Origin: JBBIQS01 sp037442205
Lineage (GTDB): Bacteria > Myxococcota > Myxococcia > Myxococcales > UBA5297
Assembly (NCBI GenBank): GCA_037442205.1
Contig: JBBIQS010000044.1
Span: 3,616 to 67,615 of the forward strand
Direction of reading: 5' to 3'
DNA length: 64,000 nucleotides
The translations under genes and the position numbers were made by a program. Below are positions 17,604-28,144 of this stretch, piece by piece. Position 1 is the stretch's first letter. Every line of letters starts with the position of its first letter. The notes under the pieces were generated by a model. The model saw only the letters and a list, made by a program, of their open reading frames with translations. It was not told the DNA's origin and did not search any database.

Positions 17604-18239
17604 CTATCCCAGCTTTCGCGACGCCATGCCCGCGGGCGCGTCATGCGCTCGCCGATGCCTCTCGCGCGCAGGCTTATCCGAGGATTCGCCCCTCAGTCGC
17701 ATCGCCCGATCGACCGCGACGGCGTGCAGCGTGCGCAGCTGCTGGGCACCGCCGGCCTCGCCCAGCACGTCCAGCGCATAGGCGATCGCCTCCAGTGTGG
17801 ACATGCCTTGGGCGCCACCTGGGCGCCGAAGCCGCGCCGCGGCCGGCGCCGAGGGAAGGGACAGCCGGGCCATCTTCTGAAGTTGGGGAAGCCGCTGCAC
17901 CATCCGCCGCGCCTGGCTCCAGGTCCCGTCGGGAACCACGATCACCCGCGGGAGCGGAGACGGCAGCTCGGTCGAATGCGGCGACGGATAGAGCAGGCAG
18001 GCGTCGCGGACCTCGAGCGCCGCAGCCTCGCGCGAGGCCCCGGGCACTGCGTAGTCGACGAGCTCCCCTCCCTCCAGCGCCAGCGCCGCCCAGCGCGCGG
18101 TGTTCGTCAGCCGCTGCAGCTCGCTGGCGTGCCTCAGGATCACGAAGCGGAACGGCGTGCGCAGCCGCGGCACGTCGGCGCAGAGGCAGAGTGGCTCCGG
18201 GAAGAGGCAGCGGGGACAGCGGGCGAGGGTCGAGGTCAC
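17604..18239 (-). CDS. DTW-domain protein (tRNA-uridine aminocarboxypropyltransferase-like)
   Basis: About 211 residues from the GTG at 18239; the frame stays open to a TTG at 18350, but the extra part is unlike the family. It shows the Cys cluster C-P-R-C-x4-P-L-C-L-C, R-H-x-x-E in the next strand, and the signature D-G-T-W-S-Q-A-R. DTW proteins such as TapT of E. coli add the 3-amino-3-carboxypropyl group of SAM to uridine in tRNA. The methyltransferase-like gene follows 37 bases downstream, so they may be co-transcribed. The C-terminal ~40 residues are basic and variable. Confidence 0.75.
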   Translation of the reverse strand: MTSTLARCPRCLFPEPLCLCADVPRLRTPFRFVILRHASELQRLTNTARWAALALEGGELVDYAVPGASREAAALEVRDACLLYPSPHSTELPSPLPRVIVVPDGTWSQARRMVQRLPQLQKMARLSLPSAPAAARLRRPGGAQGMSTLEAIAYALDVLGEAGGAQQLRTLHAVAVDRAMRLRGESSDKPARERHRRAHDAPAGMASRKLG

Positions 18240-18476
18240 GAGCGCCGGCGGATCTAGCACGGTCTGGCGCCCAGCACCCGTCCAGCACTCGACCTCCCTG
18301 GGAGGTCTCCAAGTCGAGCCCGGCCAGCCATCCGCCAGCCGACGCTGCAACCGCGCCTGGCGACTCGGCGATGGCAGCCCGCCGCCGGATGCTTACCTAG
18401 GCTCCTCGCCTTGACCTCGACCCCGAGCGGCATCCCAACGGGGCCGAGCATCCCCCTTAGCCGCGGAGGAGCCCCG

Positions 18477-20655
<2,179 letters not shown>

Positions 20656-20684
<29 letters not shown>

Positions 20685-21243
20685 CTGCGTCGCGCTCCTG
20701 GTGCTGTCGCTCGCGCAGCCGGCCTTCGCCCAGGGCCAGCCGGAGAGCGCGGCCCGCGAGCGCTTCGAGGCCGCCCGCTCCGCCTACGATCAGGGCCAGC
20801 TGGAGAAGGCGCTCCAGCTCTACACCGAGGCCTACGATCTCAAGCCGCTGCCTCCGTTTCTCTTCAACGTCGCCCAGTGCCACCGGCTGCTGGGCCACCT
20901 CGACCGGGCCGGCTTCTTCTACGAGCGCTTCCTGGAGCTGGCGCCAGATCATCCCAGCGCCGGGCTGGCGCGGGAGCTGCTGGCGGAGGTGCGGCTCAAC
21001 GAGAGGAGGCGCCAGGAGGGAATCGCCCGCGAGCGCGAGGTGACGCTGGTGCGGCTGTCGCTGGCCAAGGCCGAGGCCGAGCTGCTGCTGGAGAAGCAGC
21101 GGGCACAGTCCAAGTCGGTCTTCGGCCAGTGGTGGTTCTGGACCGGGGTGGGCGCGGCGGCGGCCACCACCACCGCCGCGCTGGCCACCGTCCTGATCGT
21201 CGCCGCGCAGCGTCCGGCTCCGGCCAGCGCGGGAGGCCAGTGA
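20656..21243 (+). CDS. Exported TPR protein with C-terminal membrane helix
   Basis: 195 residues. Signal peptide …QPAFAQ; two or three TPR-like helical repeats at about 32-110 (A-x-x-x-Y-x-x-G-x-x-x-x-A-L-x-x-Y); a coiled, charged segment ~115-150; a single hydrophobic helix ~162-183. It overlaps the kinase gene by 29 bases in another frame and has AAAGGTGA as ribosome site, so it is translated with the kinase. Such kinase plus periplasmic TPR pairs recur in Myxococcota; the TPR protein may load the PEGA domain, which is inference. Confidence 0.8.
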
Positions 21244-21248
21244 GCCCG

Positions 21249-21289
21249 GCTCGCCTCCGCCGGGGAGGCAGGGTCGACCGCCGGCGAGC
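21249..21289. terminator. Possible hairpin terminator between convergent genes
   Basis: GCTCGCC at 21249-21255 can pair with GGCGAGC at 21283-21289, and inside it GCCTCC pairs with GGAGGC. No T tract. Placed between the stop codons of the TPR gene and the octaheme cytochrome gene. Confidence 0.3.
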
Positions 21290-22854
21290 TACTTCGGCCC
21301 GCTCTCCTTCGCCGGCTTCTCCGCCCCGCGCCCGGCCTGCTCCTGCAGGAACCAGGAGTGCTCGGGCTTGGCGAGGATCTGGTCGATGACTGCGTTGACC
21401 GCCTTCGCCTGCGCCGCCTTGCCCTGGGAGGCCGCGCGCGCCGCCAGCTCGCGGGCCTGGGGGATGAGCTTCATGTAGAAGTCCTCGGCCACCTCGTACA
21501 TGCCGTGCCAGTGGGCGTAGTCCGGGGCCATCATCGCCGCGCCGTGGCGGGCGCGCCGCCCCTCGTGGTGCCAGAGGTAGAACCAGGTCCACTCGATCTC
21601 GTCGCGGAACTGCCCCTTGGCCACCAGCCCCTGCCGATAGAGCTCGTTCATCAGCTCGAGCCCCGGCTTGGCGAACTTCTCGTTGTAGAGCGTCACGAAG
21701 TCGTCGTATTGGCGGTAGAAGCCGTCGACGTAGCCGGGGGCGTGGCAGACCGTGCAGGCCTGCTTCATCCGCTCGCGCTTGCTCGCCGCCGAGTCGGCCA
21801 CCAGGGCCTGGCGCTTCTGCGGGTCCTGCTCGGTGATCACCCGCCGCTCGGCGTCGGTGTCCATCGGCAGCGAGACCGCCGGGCGGTTGGTCCAGCTGAT
21901 GCGCTCGCCGGGATCGTGCGTCACCTTGCCGCCATTGACGTTGGCCGACAGGTGGCAGCTGGCGCAGGTCGGGGCCTGCGAGTAGTCCTTGCCCAGCACC
22001 CAGGTCTTGGCGTCGAGGTTCATCTTGTCCTTGAGATCGCGGAAGGCCACCCCGTGCTTGGACTCGTCGTAGATCTCCTTCTGCGGATGGTCCGGGCCCA
22101 GGTGGCACTTGGCGCAGTTCTCCGGCTGGCGGGCGCGGCGCGCCGAGAAGTCGTGGCGGCTGTGGCAGGCCGCGCAGCTGCCGCGCGAGCCGTCGAGGTT
22201 GAGCCGGCCGATGCCGGTGTTTGGCCAGCTCGAGCTGTCGAAGAGCGGCTTGCCGTCGCCGTCGCGCTGCACGCGCGCCAGCGCCGCGGCCGCGGTGGGC
22301 TTGCCATCGGGCCCGGGCTTGAGGTCGTCGACAGTGACCGGCGCCCCTTCCTTGGCCAGGAGGGCCAGCTTCCCTCCGTGGCACTGCTGGCAGCCTGACT
22401 GAGCACTCGCCAGACCGTTGACCGGGGCGCCCTTGCCGGCGTGCGGGTTGAAGGGAGCCCGGGCGCCCTCGACGGTCTCGGCCAGGTAGTTATCGAGCGA
22501 GGCCAGGATGTTGCCCGCCTTGGCGTGGTGGCTGCGCTCGAACTGCTGATCCTCCTCCTTGTGGCAGCGGGCGCAGTCGCGCGGCGTCACCACGGTGGCG
22601 ATGGTGGCGCCGTTGTGCTCGAAGGCGTCGGCCTCGCCCTTCTCGGCGAGATGGCAGTCGTAGCAGCCGATGCCGCGCGCCGCGTGGCTGCTGCCCTTCC
22701 ACTGGTCGACGATCCCCGGGGTGACCGTGGCGTGGCACTCCAGGCACGCTTGGTTGGCGGGCGAGAGCTTCTCCGGCTTGGCCTTGGCCTGAGCCGCCAG
22801 CGGGACGGCGGGGGCAAAGGCCAGGCAGATGGCGAGAGCGATTCTGGAAAGCAT
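21289..22854 (-). CDS. Octaheme c-type cytochrome, hydroxylamine-oxidoreductase (HAO) family
   Basis: 521 residues from the ATG at 22854 (GGAGG site), with a signal peptide (…PLAAQA). Eight C-x-x-C-H motifs are present (CLECH, CYDCH, CARCH, CQQCH, CAACH, CAKCH, CASCH, CTVCH), as in HAO and its reductive relatives. The phrase E-S-K-H-G after heme 6 and a helical C-terminal third with 'AHWHGMYEVAEDFY' fit the family. HAO oxidises hydroxylamine; relatives without the cross-linking Tyr reduce nitrite. I could not decide by eye which Tyr, if any, aligns with the cross-linking one. It is periplasmic, and electrons must enter or leave through a partner not encoded next to it, although the NrfD operon lies 2 kb away. 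Confidence 0.85.
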   Translation of the reverse strand: MLSRIALAICLAFAPAVPLAAQAKAKPEKLSPANQACLECHATVTPGIVDQWKGSSHAARGIGCYDCHLAEKGEADAFEHNGATIATVVTPRDCARCHKEEDQQFERSHHAKAGNILASLDNYLAETVEGARAPFNPHAGKGAPVNGLASAQSGCQQCHGGKLALLAKEGAPVTVDDLKPGPDGKPTAAAALARVQRDGDGKPLFDSSSWPNTGIGRLNLDGSRGSCAACHSRHDFSARRARQPENCAKCHLGPDHPQKEIYDESKHGVAFRDLKDKMNLDAKTWVLGKDYSQAPTCASCHLSANVNGGKVTHDPGERISWTNRPAVSLPMDTDAERRVITEQDPQKRQALVADSAASKRERMKQACTVCHAPGYVDGFYRQYDDFVTLYNEKFAKPGLELMNELYRQGLVAKGQFRDEIEWTWFYLWHHEGRRARHGAAMMAPDYAHWHGMYEVAEDFYMKLIPQARELAARAASQGKAAQAKAVNAVIDQILAKPEHSWFLQEQAGRGAEKPAKESGPK

Positions 22855-23025
22855 GGAGCCTCCGACGCGCGAGTGCCGCACACCGCGGACCGTGACGACG
22901 CGAACATCTCACTCTTCGCCCGGCAGCGAATTGATCTGCATCAAGAGATTTGGGGGGCGCCAACGAGGCCGGGAGGGGAGCCGCCGGCGAGAGCAGCGCC
23001 TCCTCGGCCTCTGACGCCAGCGACC

Positions 23026-24189
23026 TCAGCGCCCCTTGAAGACCGCAATCGGCTCGAGCCGCAGCAGCGGGCGCACCAGGTCCTCCTGCGCGGCCAGGAC
23101 CTCGCGGATGTCCCGGTACACCGCCGGCGCCTCCTCGACCAGGGCGTCGGCCCGCCGCGGATCAAAGACCACCCGGCGCATCGCCCGCTCCAGCTCGCCG
23201 CGGCGGATGGTCTCCCGCGCCTCGCGGCGGGTCATGACTCGCCCCGCTCCGTGAGAAGCGGATCCGAAGGAGCTCGGCTCGCCCAGGCCCTCGACCAGGT
23301 AGGAGGCGGTGCCCATCGAGCCGGGGATGACGGCGCGCGCCCCCGCAGGAGCGGCGATGGCTCCCTTGCGATGAATCCACAGCGGGCTCCCGAAGTGCTC
23401 TTCGCGAGCGACGAAGTTGTGGGAGACGTCGAGCCTGCTCGCCTCGTCGGCGAGGGCCCCAACCTCTTCCTGCAGGACCTCGATCGTCTGCTCGAGCAAT
23501 CGATCCCGGTTGGCTCTGGCGAAATCGAGGGCCCACTGCAGATCGCCGAGGAAGGCCTTGCCCGCTTCGGTTCCCACTGGAATGCCAGCCAGCGGCTTCG
23601 GCGCGATGCTCTCCGCGGCCCGGCAGTGGTGAACGCCGATTGCGCTTCCCAGGCCGCGCGACCCCGAGTGGACCAGAATCCACAGGTCGCCGCCCGCGTC
23701 GCGGTCGAGCTCGACGAAGTGATTGCCTCCGCCGAGGGTCCCGAGGTGCCGTCGGGCCAGGCGCTCGCGGGTGTGCTCCAGGGCGCTGGTCGAGAGCGGA
23801 GCCTGCAGCAGCGCCTCCGGTACCTGGGCTCCGCGGCCCCGATGACCCTCGTCTCCCGACGGGAATCGCTTGGTCAGCGTCGCCAGGAGGCGTTCGAGCT
23901 GCTGGCGAGACAGCGTGGATGCCGGGCAATCGAAACGGACCGCGGCGATGCCGCAGCCGAGGTCGCCTCCCAGCGCCGCCGGTACCAGCACCTCTCGGGT
24001 CGAGAAGACGGTGCCCACCGCCACTCCCTCGGCGACGTGGACGTCGGGCATCGCCGCCACGCCCTCCGCGGCCCACGGACGCGAGGCAACCTGCTGCAGC
24101 AATCGCAGCGCGCCCGCGGGGAGATCGGGCGCCCAGACGCGGATCGGCACTCCTCCCTCCGCGCCGTTGGGGACGATTACTCCGGGCAT
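23026..24189 (-). CDS. rtcB: RtcB-family RNA-splicing ligase
   Basis: 387 residues. Recognised by G-G-D-L-G-C-G near residue 75 (metal-binding Asp/Cys), G-G-G-N-H-F-V-E near 152, V-H-S-G-S-R-G-L-G near 173, a His-containing V-S-H-N-F near 254, and S-H-G-A-G-R near 316, where RtcB becomes guanylylated on a later His. RtcB joins 2',3'-cyclic-phosphate RNA ends to 5'-OH ends using GTP and Mn2+. At 387 residues it is the shorter bacterial form. Its start overlaps the end of rbfA by 13 bases. No archease gene is seen. Confidence 0.9.
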   Translation of the reverse strand: MPGVIVPNGAEGGVPIRVWAPDLPAGALRLLQQVASRPWAAEGVAAMPDVHVAEGVAVGTVFSTREVLVPAALGGDLGCGIAAVRFDCPASTLSRQQLERLLATLTKRFPSGDEGHRGRGAQVPEALLQAPLSTSALEHTRERLARRHLGTLGGGNHFVELDRDAGGDLWILVHSGSRGLGSAIGVHHCRAAESIAPKPLAGIPVGTEAGKAFLGDLQWALDFARANRDRLLEQTIEVLQEEVGALADEASRLDVSHNFVAREEHFGSPLWIHRKGAIAAPAGARAVIPGSMGTASYLVEGLGEPSSFGSASHGAGRVMTRREARETIRRGELERAMRRVVFDPRRADALVEEAPAVYRDIREVLAAQEDLVRPLLRLEPIAVFKGR

Positions 24190-24572
24190 GGCTCACCTCC
24201 TTCCTCGGCGAGCCCGACGAAGTGGAACCCGAGAGTCGGCACCTGCCGAAGCTCGAGGGTCGAGGCCAGGCTCGCCCGCAGAAACCCGGAGGCCCGCTCC
24301 AGGGCTGCCAGCGTCCTCAAGCGCACCGATCGCTCGTCGGTCCGCCGCGGCGCCTGGACGCAGTAGGGAATTCGGGCGTGCCCGCCGTCTGGAGACAGCT
24401 CCAGCGCCAGTGGCTTCACGCCCTGCAGCCGCGGATCCGCTGCTTCGTCGAGCGCTCGGCGCAGCTCTTCGAGCAGCAACCGCTCACTGCGGACTCTTCT
24501 GAAATGGGACTGCGGAGACAACTCTTCCGCGCGCGCACCCCGCGCGCGGCTGCTGCGACTTCTCTTGGACAT
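24177..24572 (-). CDS. rbfA: Ribosome-binding factor A-like protein
   Basis: 131 residues; basic Ser/Arg-rich head, then the RbfA KH-like domain: R-x-E-R-L-L-L-E-E-L near 29, D-P-R-L-x-G-V, x-L-E-L-S-x-D, and the C-terminal L-R-Q-V-P-T-L-x-F-H-F. RbfA binds the 30S subunit during late maturation of 16S rRNA. Normally rbfA lies in the nusA-infB-truB cluster; here it is coupled to rtcB by a 13-base overlap, so it may be a second, specialised copy. Conservation is good but the N-terminus is unusual. Confidence 0.75.
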   Translation of the reverse strand: MSKRSRSSRARGARAEELSPQSHFRRVRSERLLLEELRRALDEAADPRLQGVKPLALELSPDGGHARIPYCVQAPRRTDERSVRLRTLAALERASGFLRASLASTLELRQVPTLGFHFVGLAEEGGEPCPE

Positions 24573-24676
24573 GAGATCAGATCCCTGCGCGGCCGAGCGC
24601 CCGAAGGGCGCGGCCCGAGCGATTCAAAGCGTGCTCGCGAAGCGTGGGAGCCTGATCGCCGAGAAGCGGCGGGGCC

Positions 24677-24727
24677 TTAGAACAGCTTCGCGGAGCGTCC
24701 CAGATGGATCTGAATTTGGGCAGCCAT
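24677..24727 (-). CDS. Possible 16-residue peptide ahead of rbfA-rtcB
   Basis: The complement carries GCGGAGGT six bases before ATG, then MAAQIQIHLGRSAKLF and TAA. The ribosome site is as good as any in the window. It lies between the NrfD terminator hairpin and rbfA, about 100 bases before the rbfA start, where a leader peptide would sit. No family is known to me. It could be a short leader ORF, the start of a decayed gene, or chance. Confidence 0.35.
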   Translation of the reverse strand: MAAQIQIHLGRSAKLF

Positions 24728-24768
24728 GGGGACCTCCGCGTAAAACTCGGCGCAAGCGAGCTCAGCGG

Positions 24769-24811
24769 AGGCGCGGGCGCCATCGGTCAACAGACCGATG
24801 TGCCCGCGCCT
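24769..24811 (-). terminator. Strong hairpin after the NrfD gene
   Basis: Arms of about 18-20 bases (complement AGGCGCGGGC…ATCGGTC pairing with GACCGAT…GCCCGCGCCT, one bulge) close a TGTT loop. It begins 12 bases after the NrfD stop. A TTTT run follows only ~30 bases later, so it is not a classic intrinsic terminator, but its place and strength suit transcript end formation. Confidence 0.6.
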
Positions 24812-24823
24812 CGCCTTGCCCAC

Positions 24824-26080
24824 TCAGGCCACTTCCGCGGGAGTGGCGTGCGCTTCGTGCACCTCAGGCATGGTGGCGCCCTTGGCCAGGAAATCGCCTG
24901 TGATGATCCGCACCGCCACCTTCACCATCAGCGTGTAGAGCAGGAACCCGATCCCGTAGACGCCGACCGAGACCATCAGCTCGACGCGGCTGGGGAAGTA
25001 CTCGTAGATGTCGCCGAGCACCGACGGAGTGAAGCCGGGGATCACCAGCGCCACGCCCTTCTCGATGTAGCAGCCGGCGTAGATCATCCCCGCCCCCAGG
25101 TTGAGCGTGATCCAGTTCTTGCGGGTCTTGGGCACCAGGAACAACAGGAACGAGCCGACGCTCAGGAACAGCGCCAGCCAGGTGTAGGGCACCAGCGTCC
25201 GGTGCTCGCCCAGGCCGCTGAAGGCGTAGCGGGTGAAGAGCAGGTGCTGGGTGTTCGAGTAGTACTCGCGGAAGATCTCCGCTCCGAACAGGAAGAGGTT
25301 GATGAACATCGCGTAGGCCATCAGCTCGGCGATCTTCCAGATGGCCTCGTCCTTGATGGCGATCTTGGTGGCCTTCCGCACCACCTGCAGCAGCACCAGC
25401 ATGATCGCCGGCCCGGAGCAGAAGGCCGAGGCCAGGAAGCGCGGAGCCAGGATGGCCGAGTTCCAGTACGGTCGCGCCGCCAAGCCGTTGTAGAGGAAGG
25501 CGGTGACGGTGTGGATGCTCACCGCCGCCGGGATCGATAACAGGATCAGCGGGGTGGCGAAGCTCTTCGAGTAGTGACGCCCGGTGTGGGCCCGGTAGAG
25601 CAGGTGGGTGACGATGGTGAAGTTGAGCAGGAAGTAGAGGTTGAGCACCAGCGCGTCCCATGCCAGCAGCGAGCTGGGCGCGTTCCATTTCCCGACCAGC
25701 GGCAGCATGTGCCAGAAGCGGTCGGGCCGCCCCATGTCGACCGCCACGAAGAGCAGGCACATCACGATGGAGCTCACCGCCAACAGCTCCCCGAGGATGA
25801 CGATCTCCTTGATCGGCTTCCAGTGATAGACGTACGCGGGAATCACCAGCACCACCGCCGCCGCCGCCACGCCCACCAGGAAGGTGAAGTTGCCGATGTA
25901 GAACGCCCACGAGACCTGGTCCCGCATGTTGGTCTTGATCAGGCCGCTGTGGAGCTGCTCGGCGTACCCGGTGATGCCGATGGCGATCAGCGCCAGCAGG
26001 AACGCCAGCCAGGCGAAGTAGGCCCGGCTGCCCTTGAGGACGATCCGCACGCTGCCGACGAAGAAGTTCCAGAAGAGCAT
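24824..26080 (-). CDS. NrfD-family quinone-interacting membrane subunit
   Basis: 418 residues with about ten transmembrane helices and no heme-binding motifs, as in NrfD/PsrC/DsrP/HmcC. It should anchor the complex and pass electrons between quinone and the Fe-S subunit encoded just before it (gap 9 bases). The sequence 'DMGRPDRFWHML' near 115 is a conserved loop of the family. It is the last gene of a five-gene operon. The nearest functional types I recall are DsrP- and Hmc-like subunits rather than the shorter PsrC, but this is uncertain. Confidence 0.85.
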   Translation of the reverse strand: MLFWNFFVGSVRIVLKGSRAYFAWLAFLLALIAIGITGYAEQLHSGLIKTNMRDQVSWAFYIGNFTFLVGVAAAAVVLVIPAYVYHWKPIKEIVILGELLAVSSIVMCLLFVAVDMGRPDRFWHMLPLVGKWNAPSSLLAWDALVLNLYFLLNFTIVTHLLYRAHTGRHYSKSFATPLILLSIPAAVSIHTVTAFLYNGLAARPYWNSAILAPRFLASAFCSGPAIMLVLLQVVRKATKIAIKDEAIWKIAELMAYAMFINLFLFGAEIFREYYSNTQHLLFTRYAFSGLGEHRTLVPYTWLALFLSVGSFLLFLVPKTRKNWITLNLGAGMIYAGCYIEKGVALVIPGFTPSVLGDIYEYFPSRVELMVSVGVYGIGFLLYTLMVKVAVRIITGDFLAKGATMPEVHEAHATPAEVA

Positions 26081-26089
26081 GGGGTGGTC

Positions 26090-27022
26090 TCACACGCCGT
26101 AGAAGTAGAAGAACTTCGGCTGGGTGTTGAGCTCCTCCTTGAGGATGAAGACCCGCTTGTTCTCGATGACGTAGCGGACCTCGCTGGCCGGATCGAGGAG
26201 GTTGCCGAACTTGCGCGCCCCTACCGGACAGACCTCCACGCAGGCCGGATAGAGGCCCTTGCGCGTGCGCTGCACGCAGAAGGTGCACTTCTCCACCACT
26301 CCCCGCGGCCGAGGCCGGTTGCCCAGGTAGTGGGTTTCCGGGTTCGCCTCCTCGCTGGGCAGCTTGGGCTCGGTCCAGTTGAAGTGGCGCGCGCCGTAGG
26401 GACAGGCCGACATGCAGCAGCGGCAGCCGATGCACCAGTTGTAGTCCACGGTCACGATCCCGTCGGGCTCCGACCAGGTCGCGCCCGCCGGGCACACCCG
26501 CACGCAGGCCGGGTTGCGGCACTGCTGACAGGCCACCGGCATGTAGAAGTGGCCCTCCCGCGGGACCTGCTCGGCCCGGTAGTAGGCGTCGGAGTCCATC
26601 ACGTCGACGCCGGTCTCCTTCTTCATCTCCAGCACCGTGATCCAGTGCACCTTCGGCTCCCGCGACTGGTTGTTCTCCTTGACGCAGGCGTAGACGCAGC
26701 GCCGGCAGCCGATGCAGCGCGACAGGTCGAGCGCGTAGCCGAACAGGGTGTTGGCCAGCGCCGGCTCGGCGCCGACCCTGAACGGCTTGCCGAAGCGCTT
26801 GGTGTAGTCGGCGTCGAGGCGCGACAGCACCCGCGCGAGCTCGTCCTTGGTGAGCTCGCGGAAGTGCTTCTGCAGGTAGGCCTCGCGCTCCTCGGGAGAG
26901 CAGTTGGCCAGCACCGCCCCAGCCACCGCCGCCGCCGCCCGCGCCAGGAAGTCGCGCCGGCTGCTCGCCTCGGGAAGCTGGCTGCCGGCCATCCCTGGCT
27001 CGCGCTGATCCTTGGGGTTCAT
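26090..27022 (-). CDS. Four-cluster Fe-S electron-transfer subunit (TAT-exported, DsrO/HmcB-like)
   Basis: 310 residues. A twin-arginine motif S-R22-R23-D-F-L starts the leader, and …VLANC at its end could be a lipobox. Four cysteine groups follow: C-I-G-C-R-R-C-V-Y-A-C, C-Q-Q-C-x4-C-V-R-V-C, C-I-G-C-R-C-C-M-S-A-C, and C-T-F-C…C-V-E-V-C, enough for four [4Fe-4S] clusters. It links the periplasmic tetraheme cytochrome to NrfD. The GAGGAGA ribosome site supports the start. Confidence 0.9.
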   Translation of the reverse strand: MNPKDQREPGMAGSQLPEASSRRDFLARAAAAVAGAVLANCSPEEREAYLQKHFRELTKDELARVLSRLDADYTKRFGKPFRVGAEPALANTLFGYALDLSRCIGCRRCVYACVKENNQSREPKVHWITVLEMKKETGVDVMDSDAYYRAEQVPREGHFYMPVACQQCRNPACVRVCPAGATWSEPDGIVTVDYNWCIGCRCCMSACPYGARHFNWTEPKLPSEEANPETHYLGNRPRPRGVVEKCTFCVQRTRKGLYPACVEVCPVGARKFGNLLDPASEVRYVIENKRVFILKEELNTQPKFFYFYGV

Positions 27023-27068
27023 GCGCTCTCCTCGGACCGCGGCCGCCTGGCCGCGGCACCCGCCTCCG

Positions 27069-27641
27069 TCAGTCGTGGATCTCCGCTGGCCTGGGCGGCG
27101 GCTCCAGCGGCTGCAGGGCCTTGAAGTGCGGCGCGTGCGGGTCGTGGCAGTTGGCGCACAACAGGTACTGCTTCTTGCCGTTCCAGCTGCCGGTCCGCTT
27201 GCCGTGAACCCCCACCTTCCAGTCGCGGTACTTGTCGCCGTGGCACTGGCCGCACAGCCGGTAGGACTCGGAGAACGGGACCAGCGTGCCGCTGGCCAGC
27301 CGGAGCATGTCCCGCGGCTTCGGGTTGTGGCAGTCGAAGCACCAGCGCTCGCGATCGCCGTGGCGCAGCGGCTGCTTGTCCTCGTGCATCCCCAGCTCGC
27401 GCCGCTCGAGGTTGGGCTCCAGGTCCTCGTGGCACTGCGAGCAGGGAAAGACGCCCTCGGTGAAGGGCGGCGGCGGCACCGGGAACTCCTCGGCCCCTGG
27501 CCGGCCCGCCGGCTTGTCGGCCCCGGCGGCCGCCGCCACCGCCTCCGGCGCCTGGCCGGGGAGCGGCGGCGCCCCCTGCTCCGGAGTGCACGCCGCGCCC
27601 GCCAGCAGAAGCGCCGCGCTCAAGGGAAGTGGAGTCCTCAT
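27069..27641 (-). CDS. Tetraheme c-type cytochrome lipoprotein
   Basis: 190 residues; lipobox …LLAGAAC near residue 18, then a Pro/Ala-rich linker to about 60. Four heme sites CSQCH, CFDCH, CGQCH and CANCH, with extra His residues that could be distal ligands (H-E-D, M-H-E-D, H-G-K-R). Size and spacing recall the small tetraheme subunits of Act/Qrc- and Nrf-type complexes. Anchored by lipid to a membrane, it would pass electrons between an outside partner and the Fe-S subunit. Confidence 0.85.
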   Translation of the reverse strand: MRTPLPLSAALLLAGAACTPEQGAPPLPGQAPEAVAAAAGADKPAGRPGAEEFPVPPPPFTEGVFPCSQCHEDLEPNLERRELGMHEDKQPLRHGDRERWCFDCHNPKPRDMLRLASGTLVPFSESYRLCGQCHGDKYRDWKVGVHGKRTGSWNGKKQYLLCANCHDPHAPHFKALQPLEPPPRPAEIHD

Positions 27642-27657
27642 GGTCTCGGCCCTGGCC

Positions 27658-28143
27658 TCAGGCGAACTTCGAGGTGATCAGTCGCTGCAGCTCGCGCAGC
27701 CACATCGCCTGCATCTGGTGCAGCCGGCGGCCGACCACCTCCGAGAGGTTGGCCATCACCCGGTGGCCGCAGCTCTGGTCGGCGGCCAGGGCCTGCGCCA
27801 GCGCCGGGCCCTCGAAGACCACCAGCTCGCTGTCGACCACCACCTTGGCCGAGAGGGTCGAGCGGTGCGGCGGCACCAGCGCCGACCACCCCACCAGCTC
27901 GCCGGCCCCTTTCTCGTCGACGGTCAGGTCTTGCGGCAGGCCTTCCAGGTCGATCGGCAGCGTCAGCGCCACCCGCCCCGAGGAGACCAGGTAGAGGCTC
28001 TCGGCGGTGTCTCCCAGGCGGAACAGGCTCGACCCGGAGGAGGCGGGCATCACTTTGGCCAGGTTGGCGAGCTTCTCCAGCTGGATGCTCGTCAGGCCGC
28101 GAAACAGCTCGCCGGCGGCCAGGGCTTTGACGGGAGCGCTCAT
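27658..28143 (-). CDS. Cyclic-nucleotide-binding-domain protein without DNA-binding domain
   Basis: 161 residues covering one cNMP-binding beta-roll (F-R-L-G-D-T-A-E-S-L-Y-L-V-S-S-G-R-V near 40, G-E-L-V-G near 80) and a C-terminal helix. The helix-turn-helix of Crp/Fnr proteins is absent, so it cannot act alone on DNA. The phosphate-binding Arg-Ala of true cAMP sites is not obvious (P-P-H-R-S-T at that place). Such stand-alone domains occur inside redox operons, where they may gate enzyme activity. Starts one base after the stop of the small membrane protein gene. Confidence 0.8.
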   Translation of the reverse strand: MSAPVKALAAGELFRGLTSIQLEKLANLAKVMPASSGSSLFRLGDTAESLYLVSSGRVALTLPIDLEGLPQDLTVDEKGAGELVGWSALVPPHRSTLSAKVVVDSELVVFEGPALAQALAADQSCGHRVMANLSEVVGRRLHQMQAMWLRELQRLITSKFA

Positions 28144-28144
28144 G

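Noticed and set aside
18240..18350. 37-residue N-terminal extension of the DTW protein from a TTG
   Set aside because: The extension is unlike the family and reaches into the upstream region of the divergent kinase; the GTG at 18239 is simpler.
24577..24783. 68-codon frame on the complement before rbfA
   Set aside because: It overlaps the terminator hairpin and the better-supported 16-residue frame, and has no ribosome site or family likeness.
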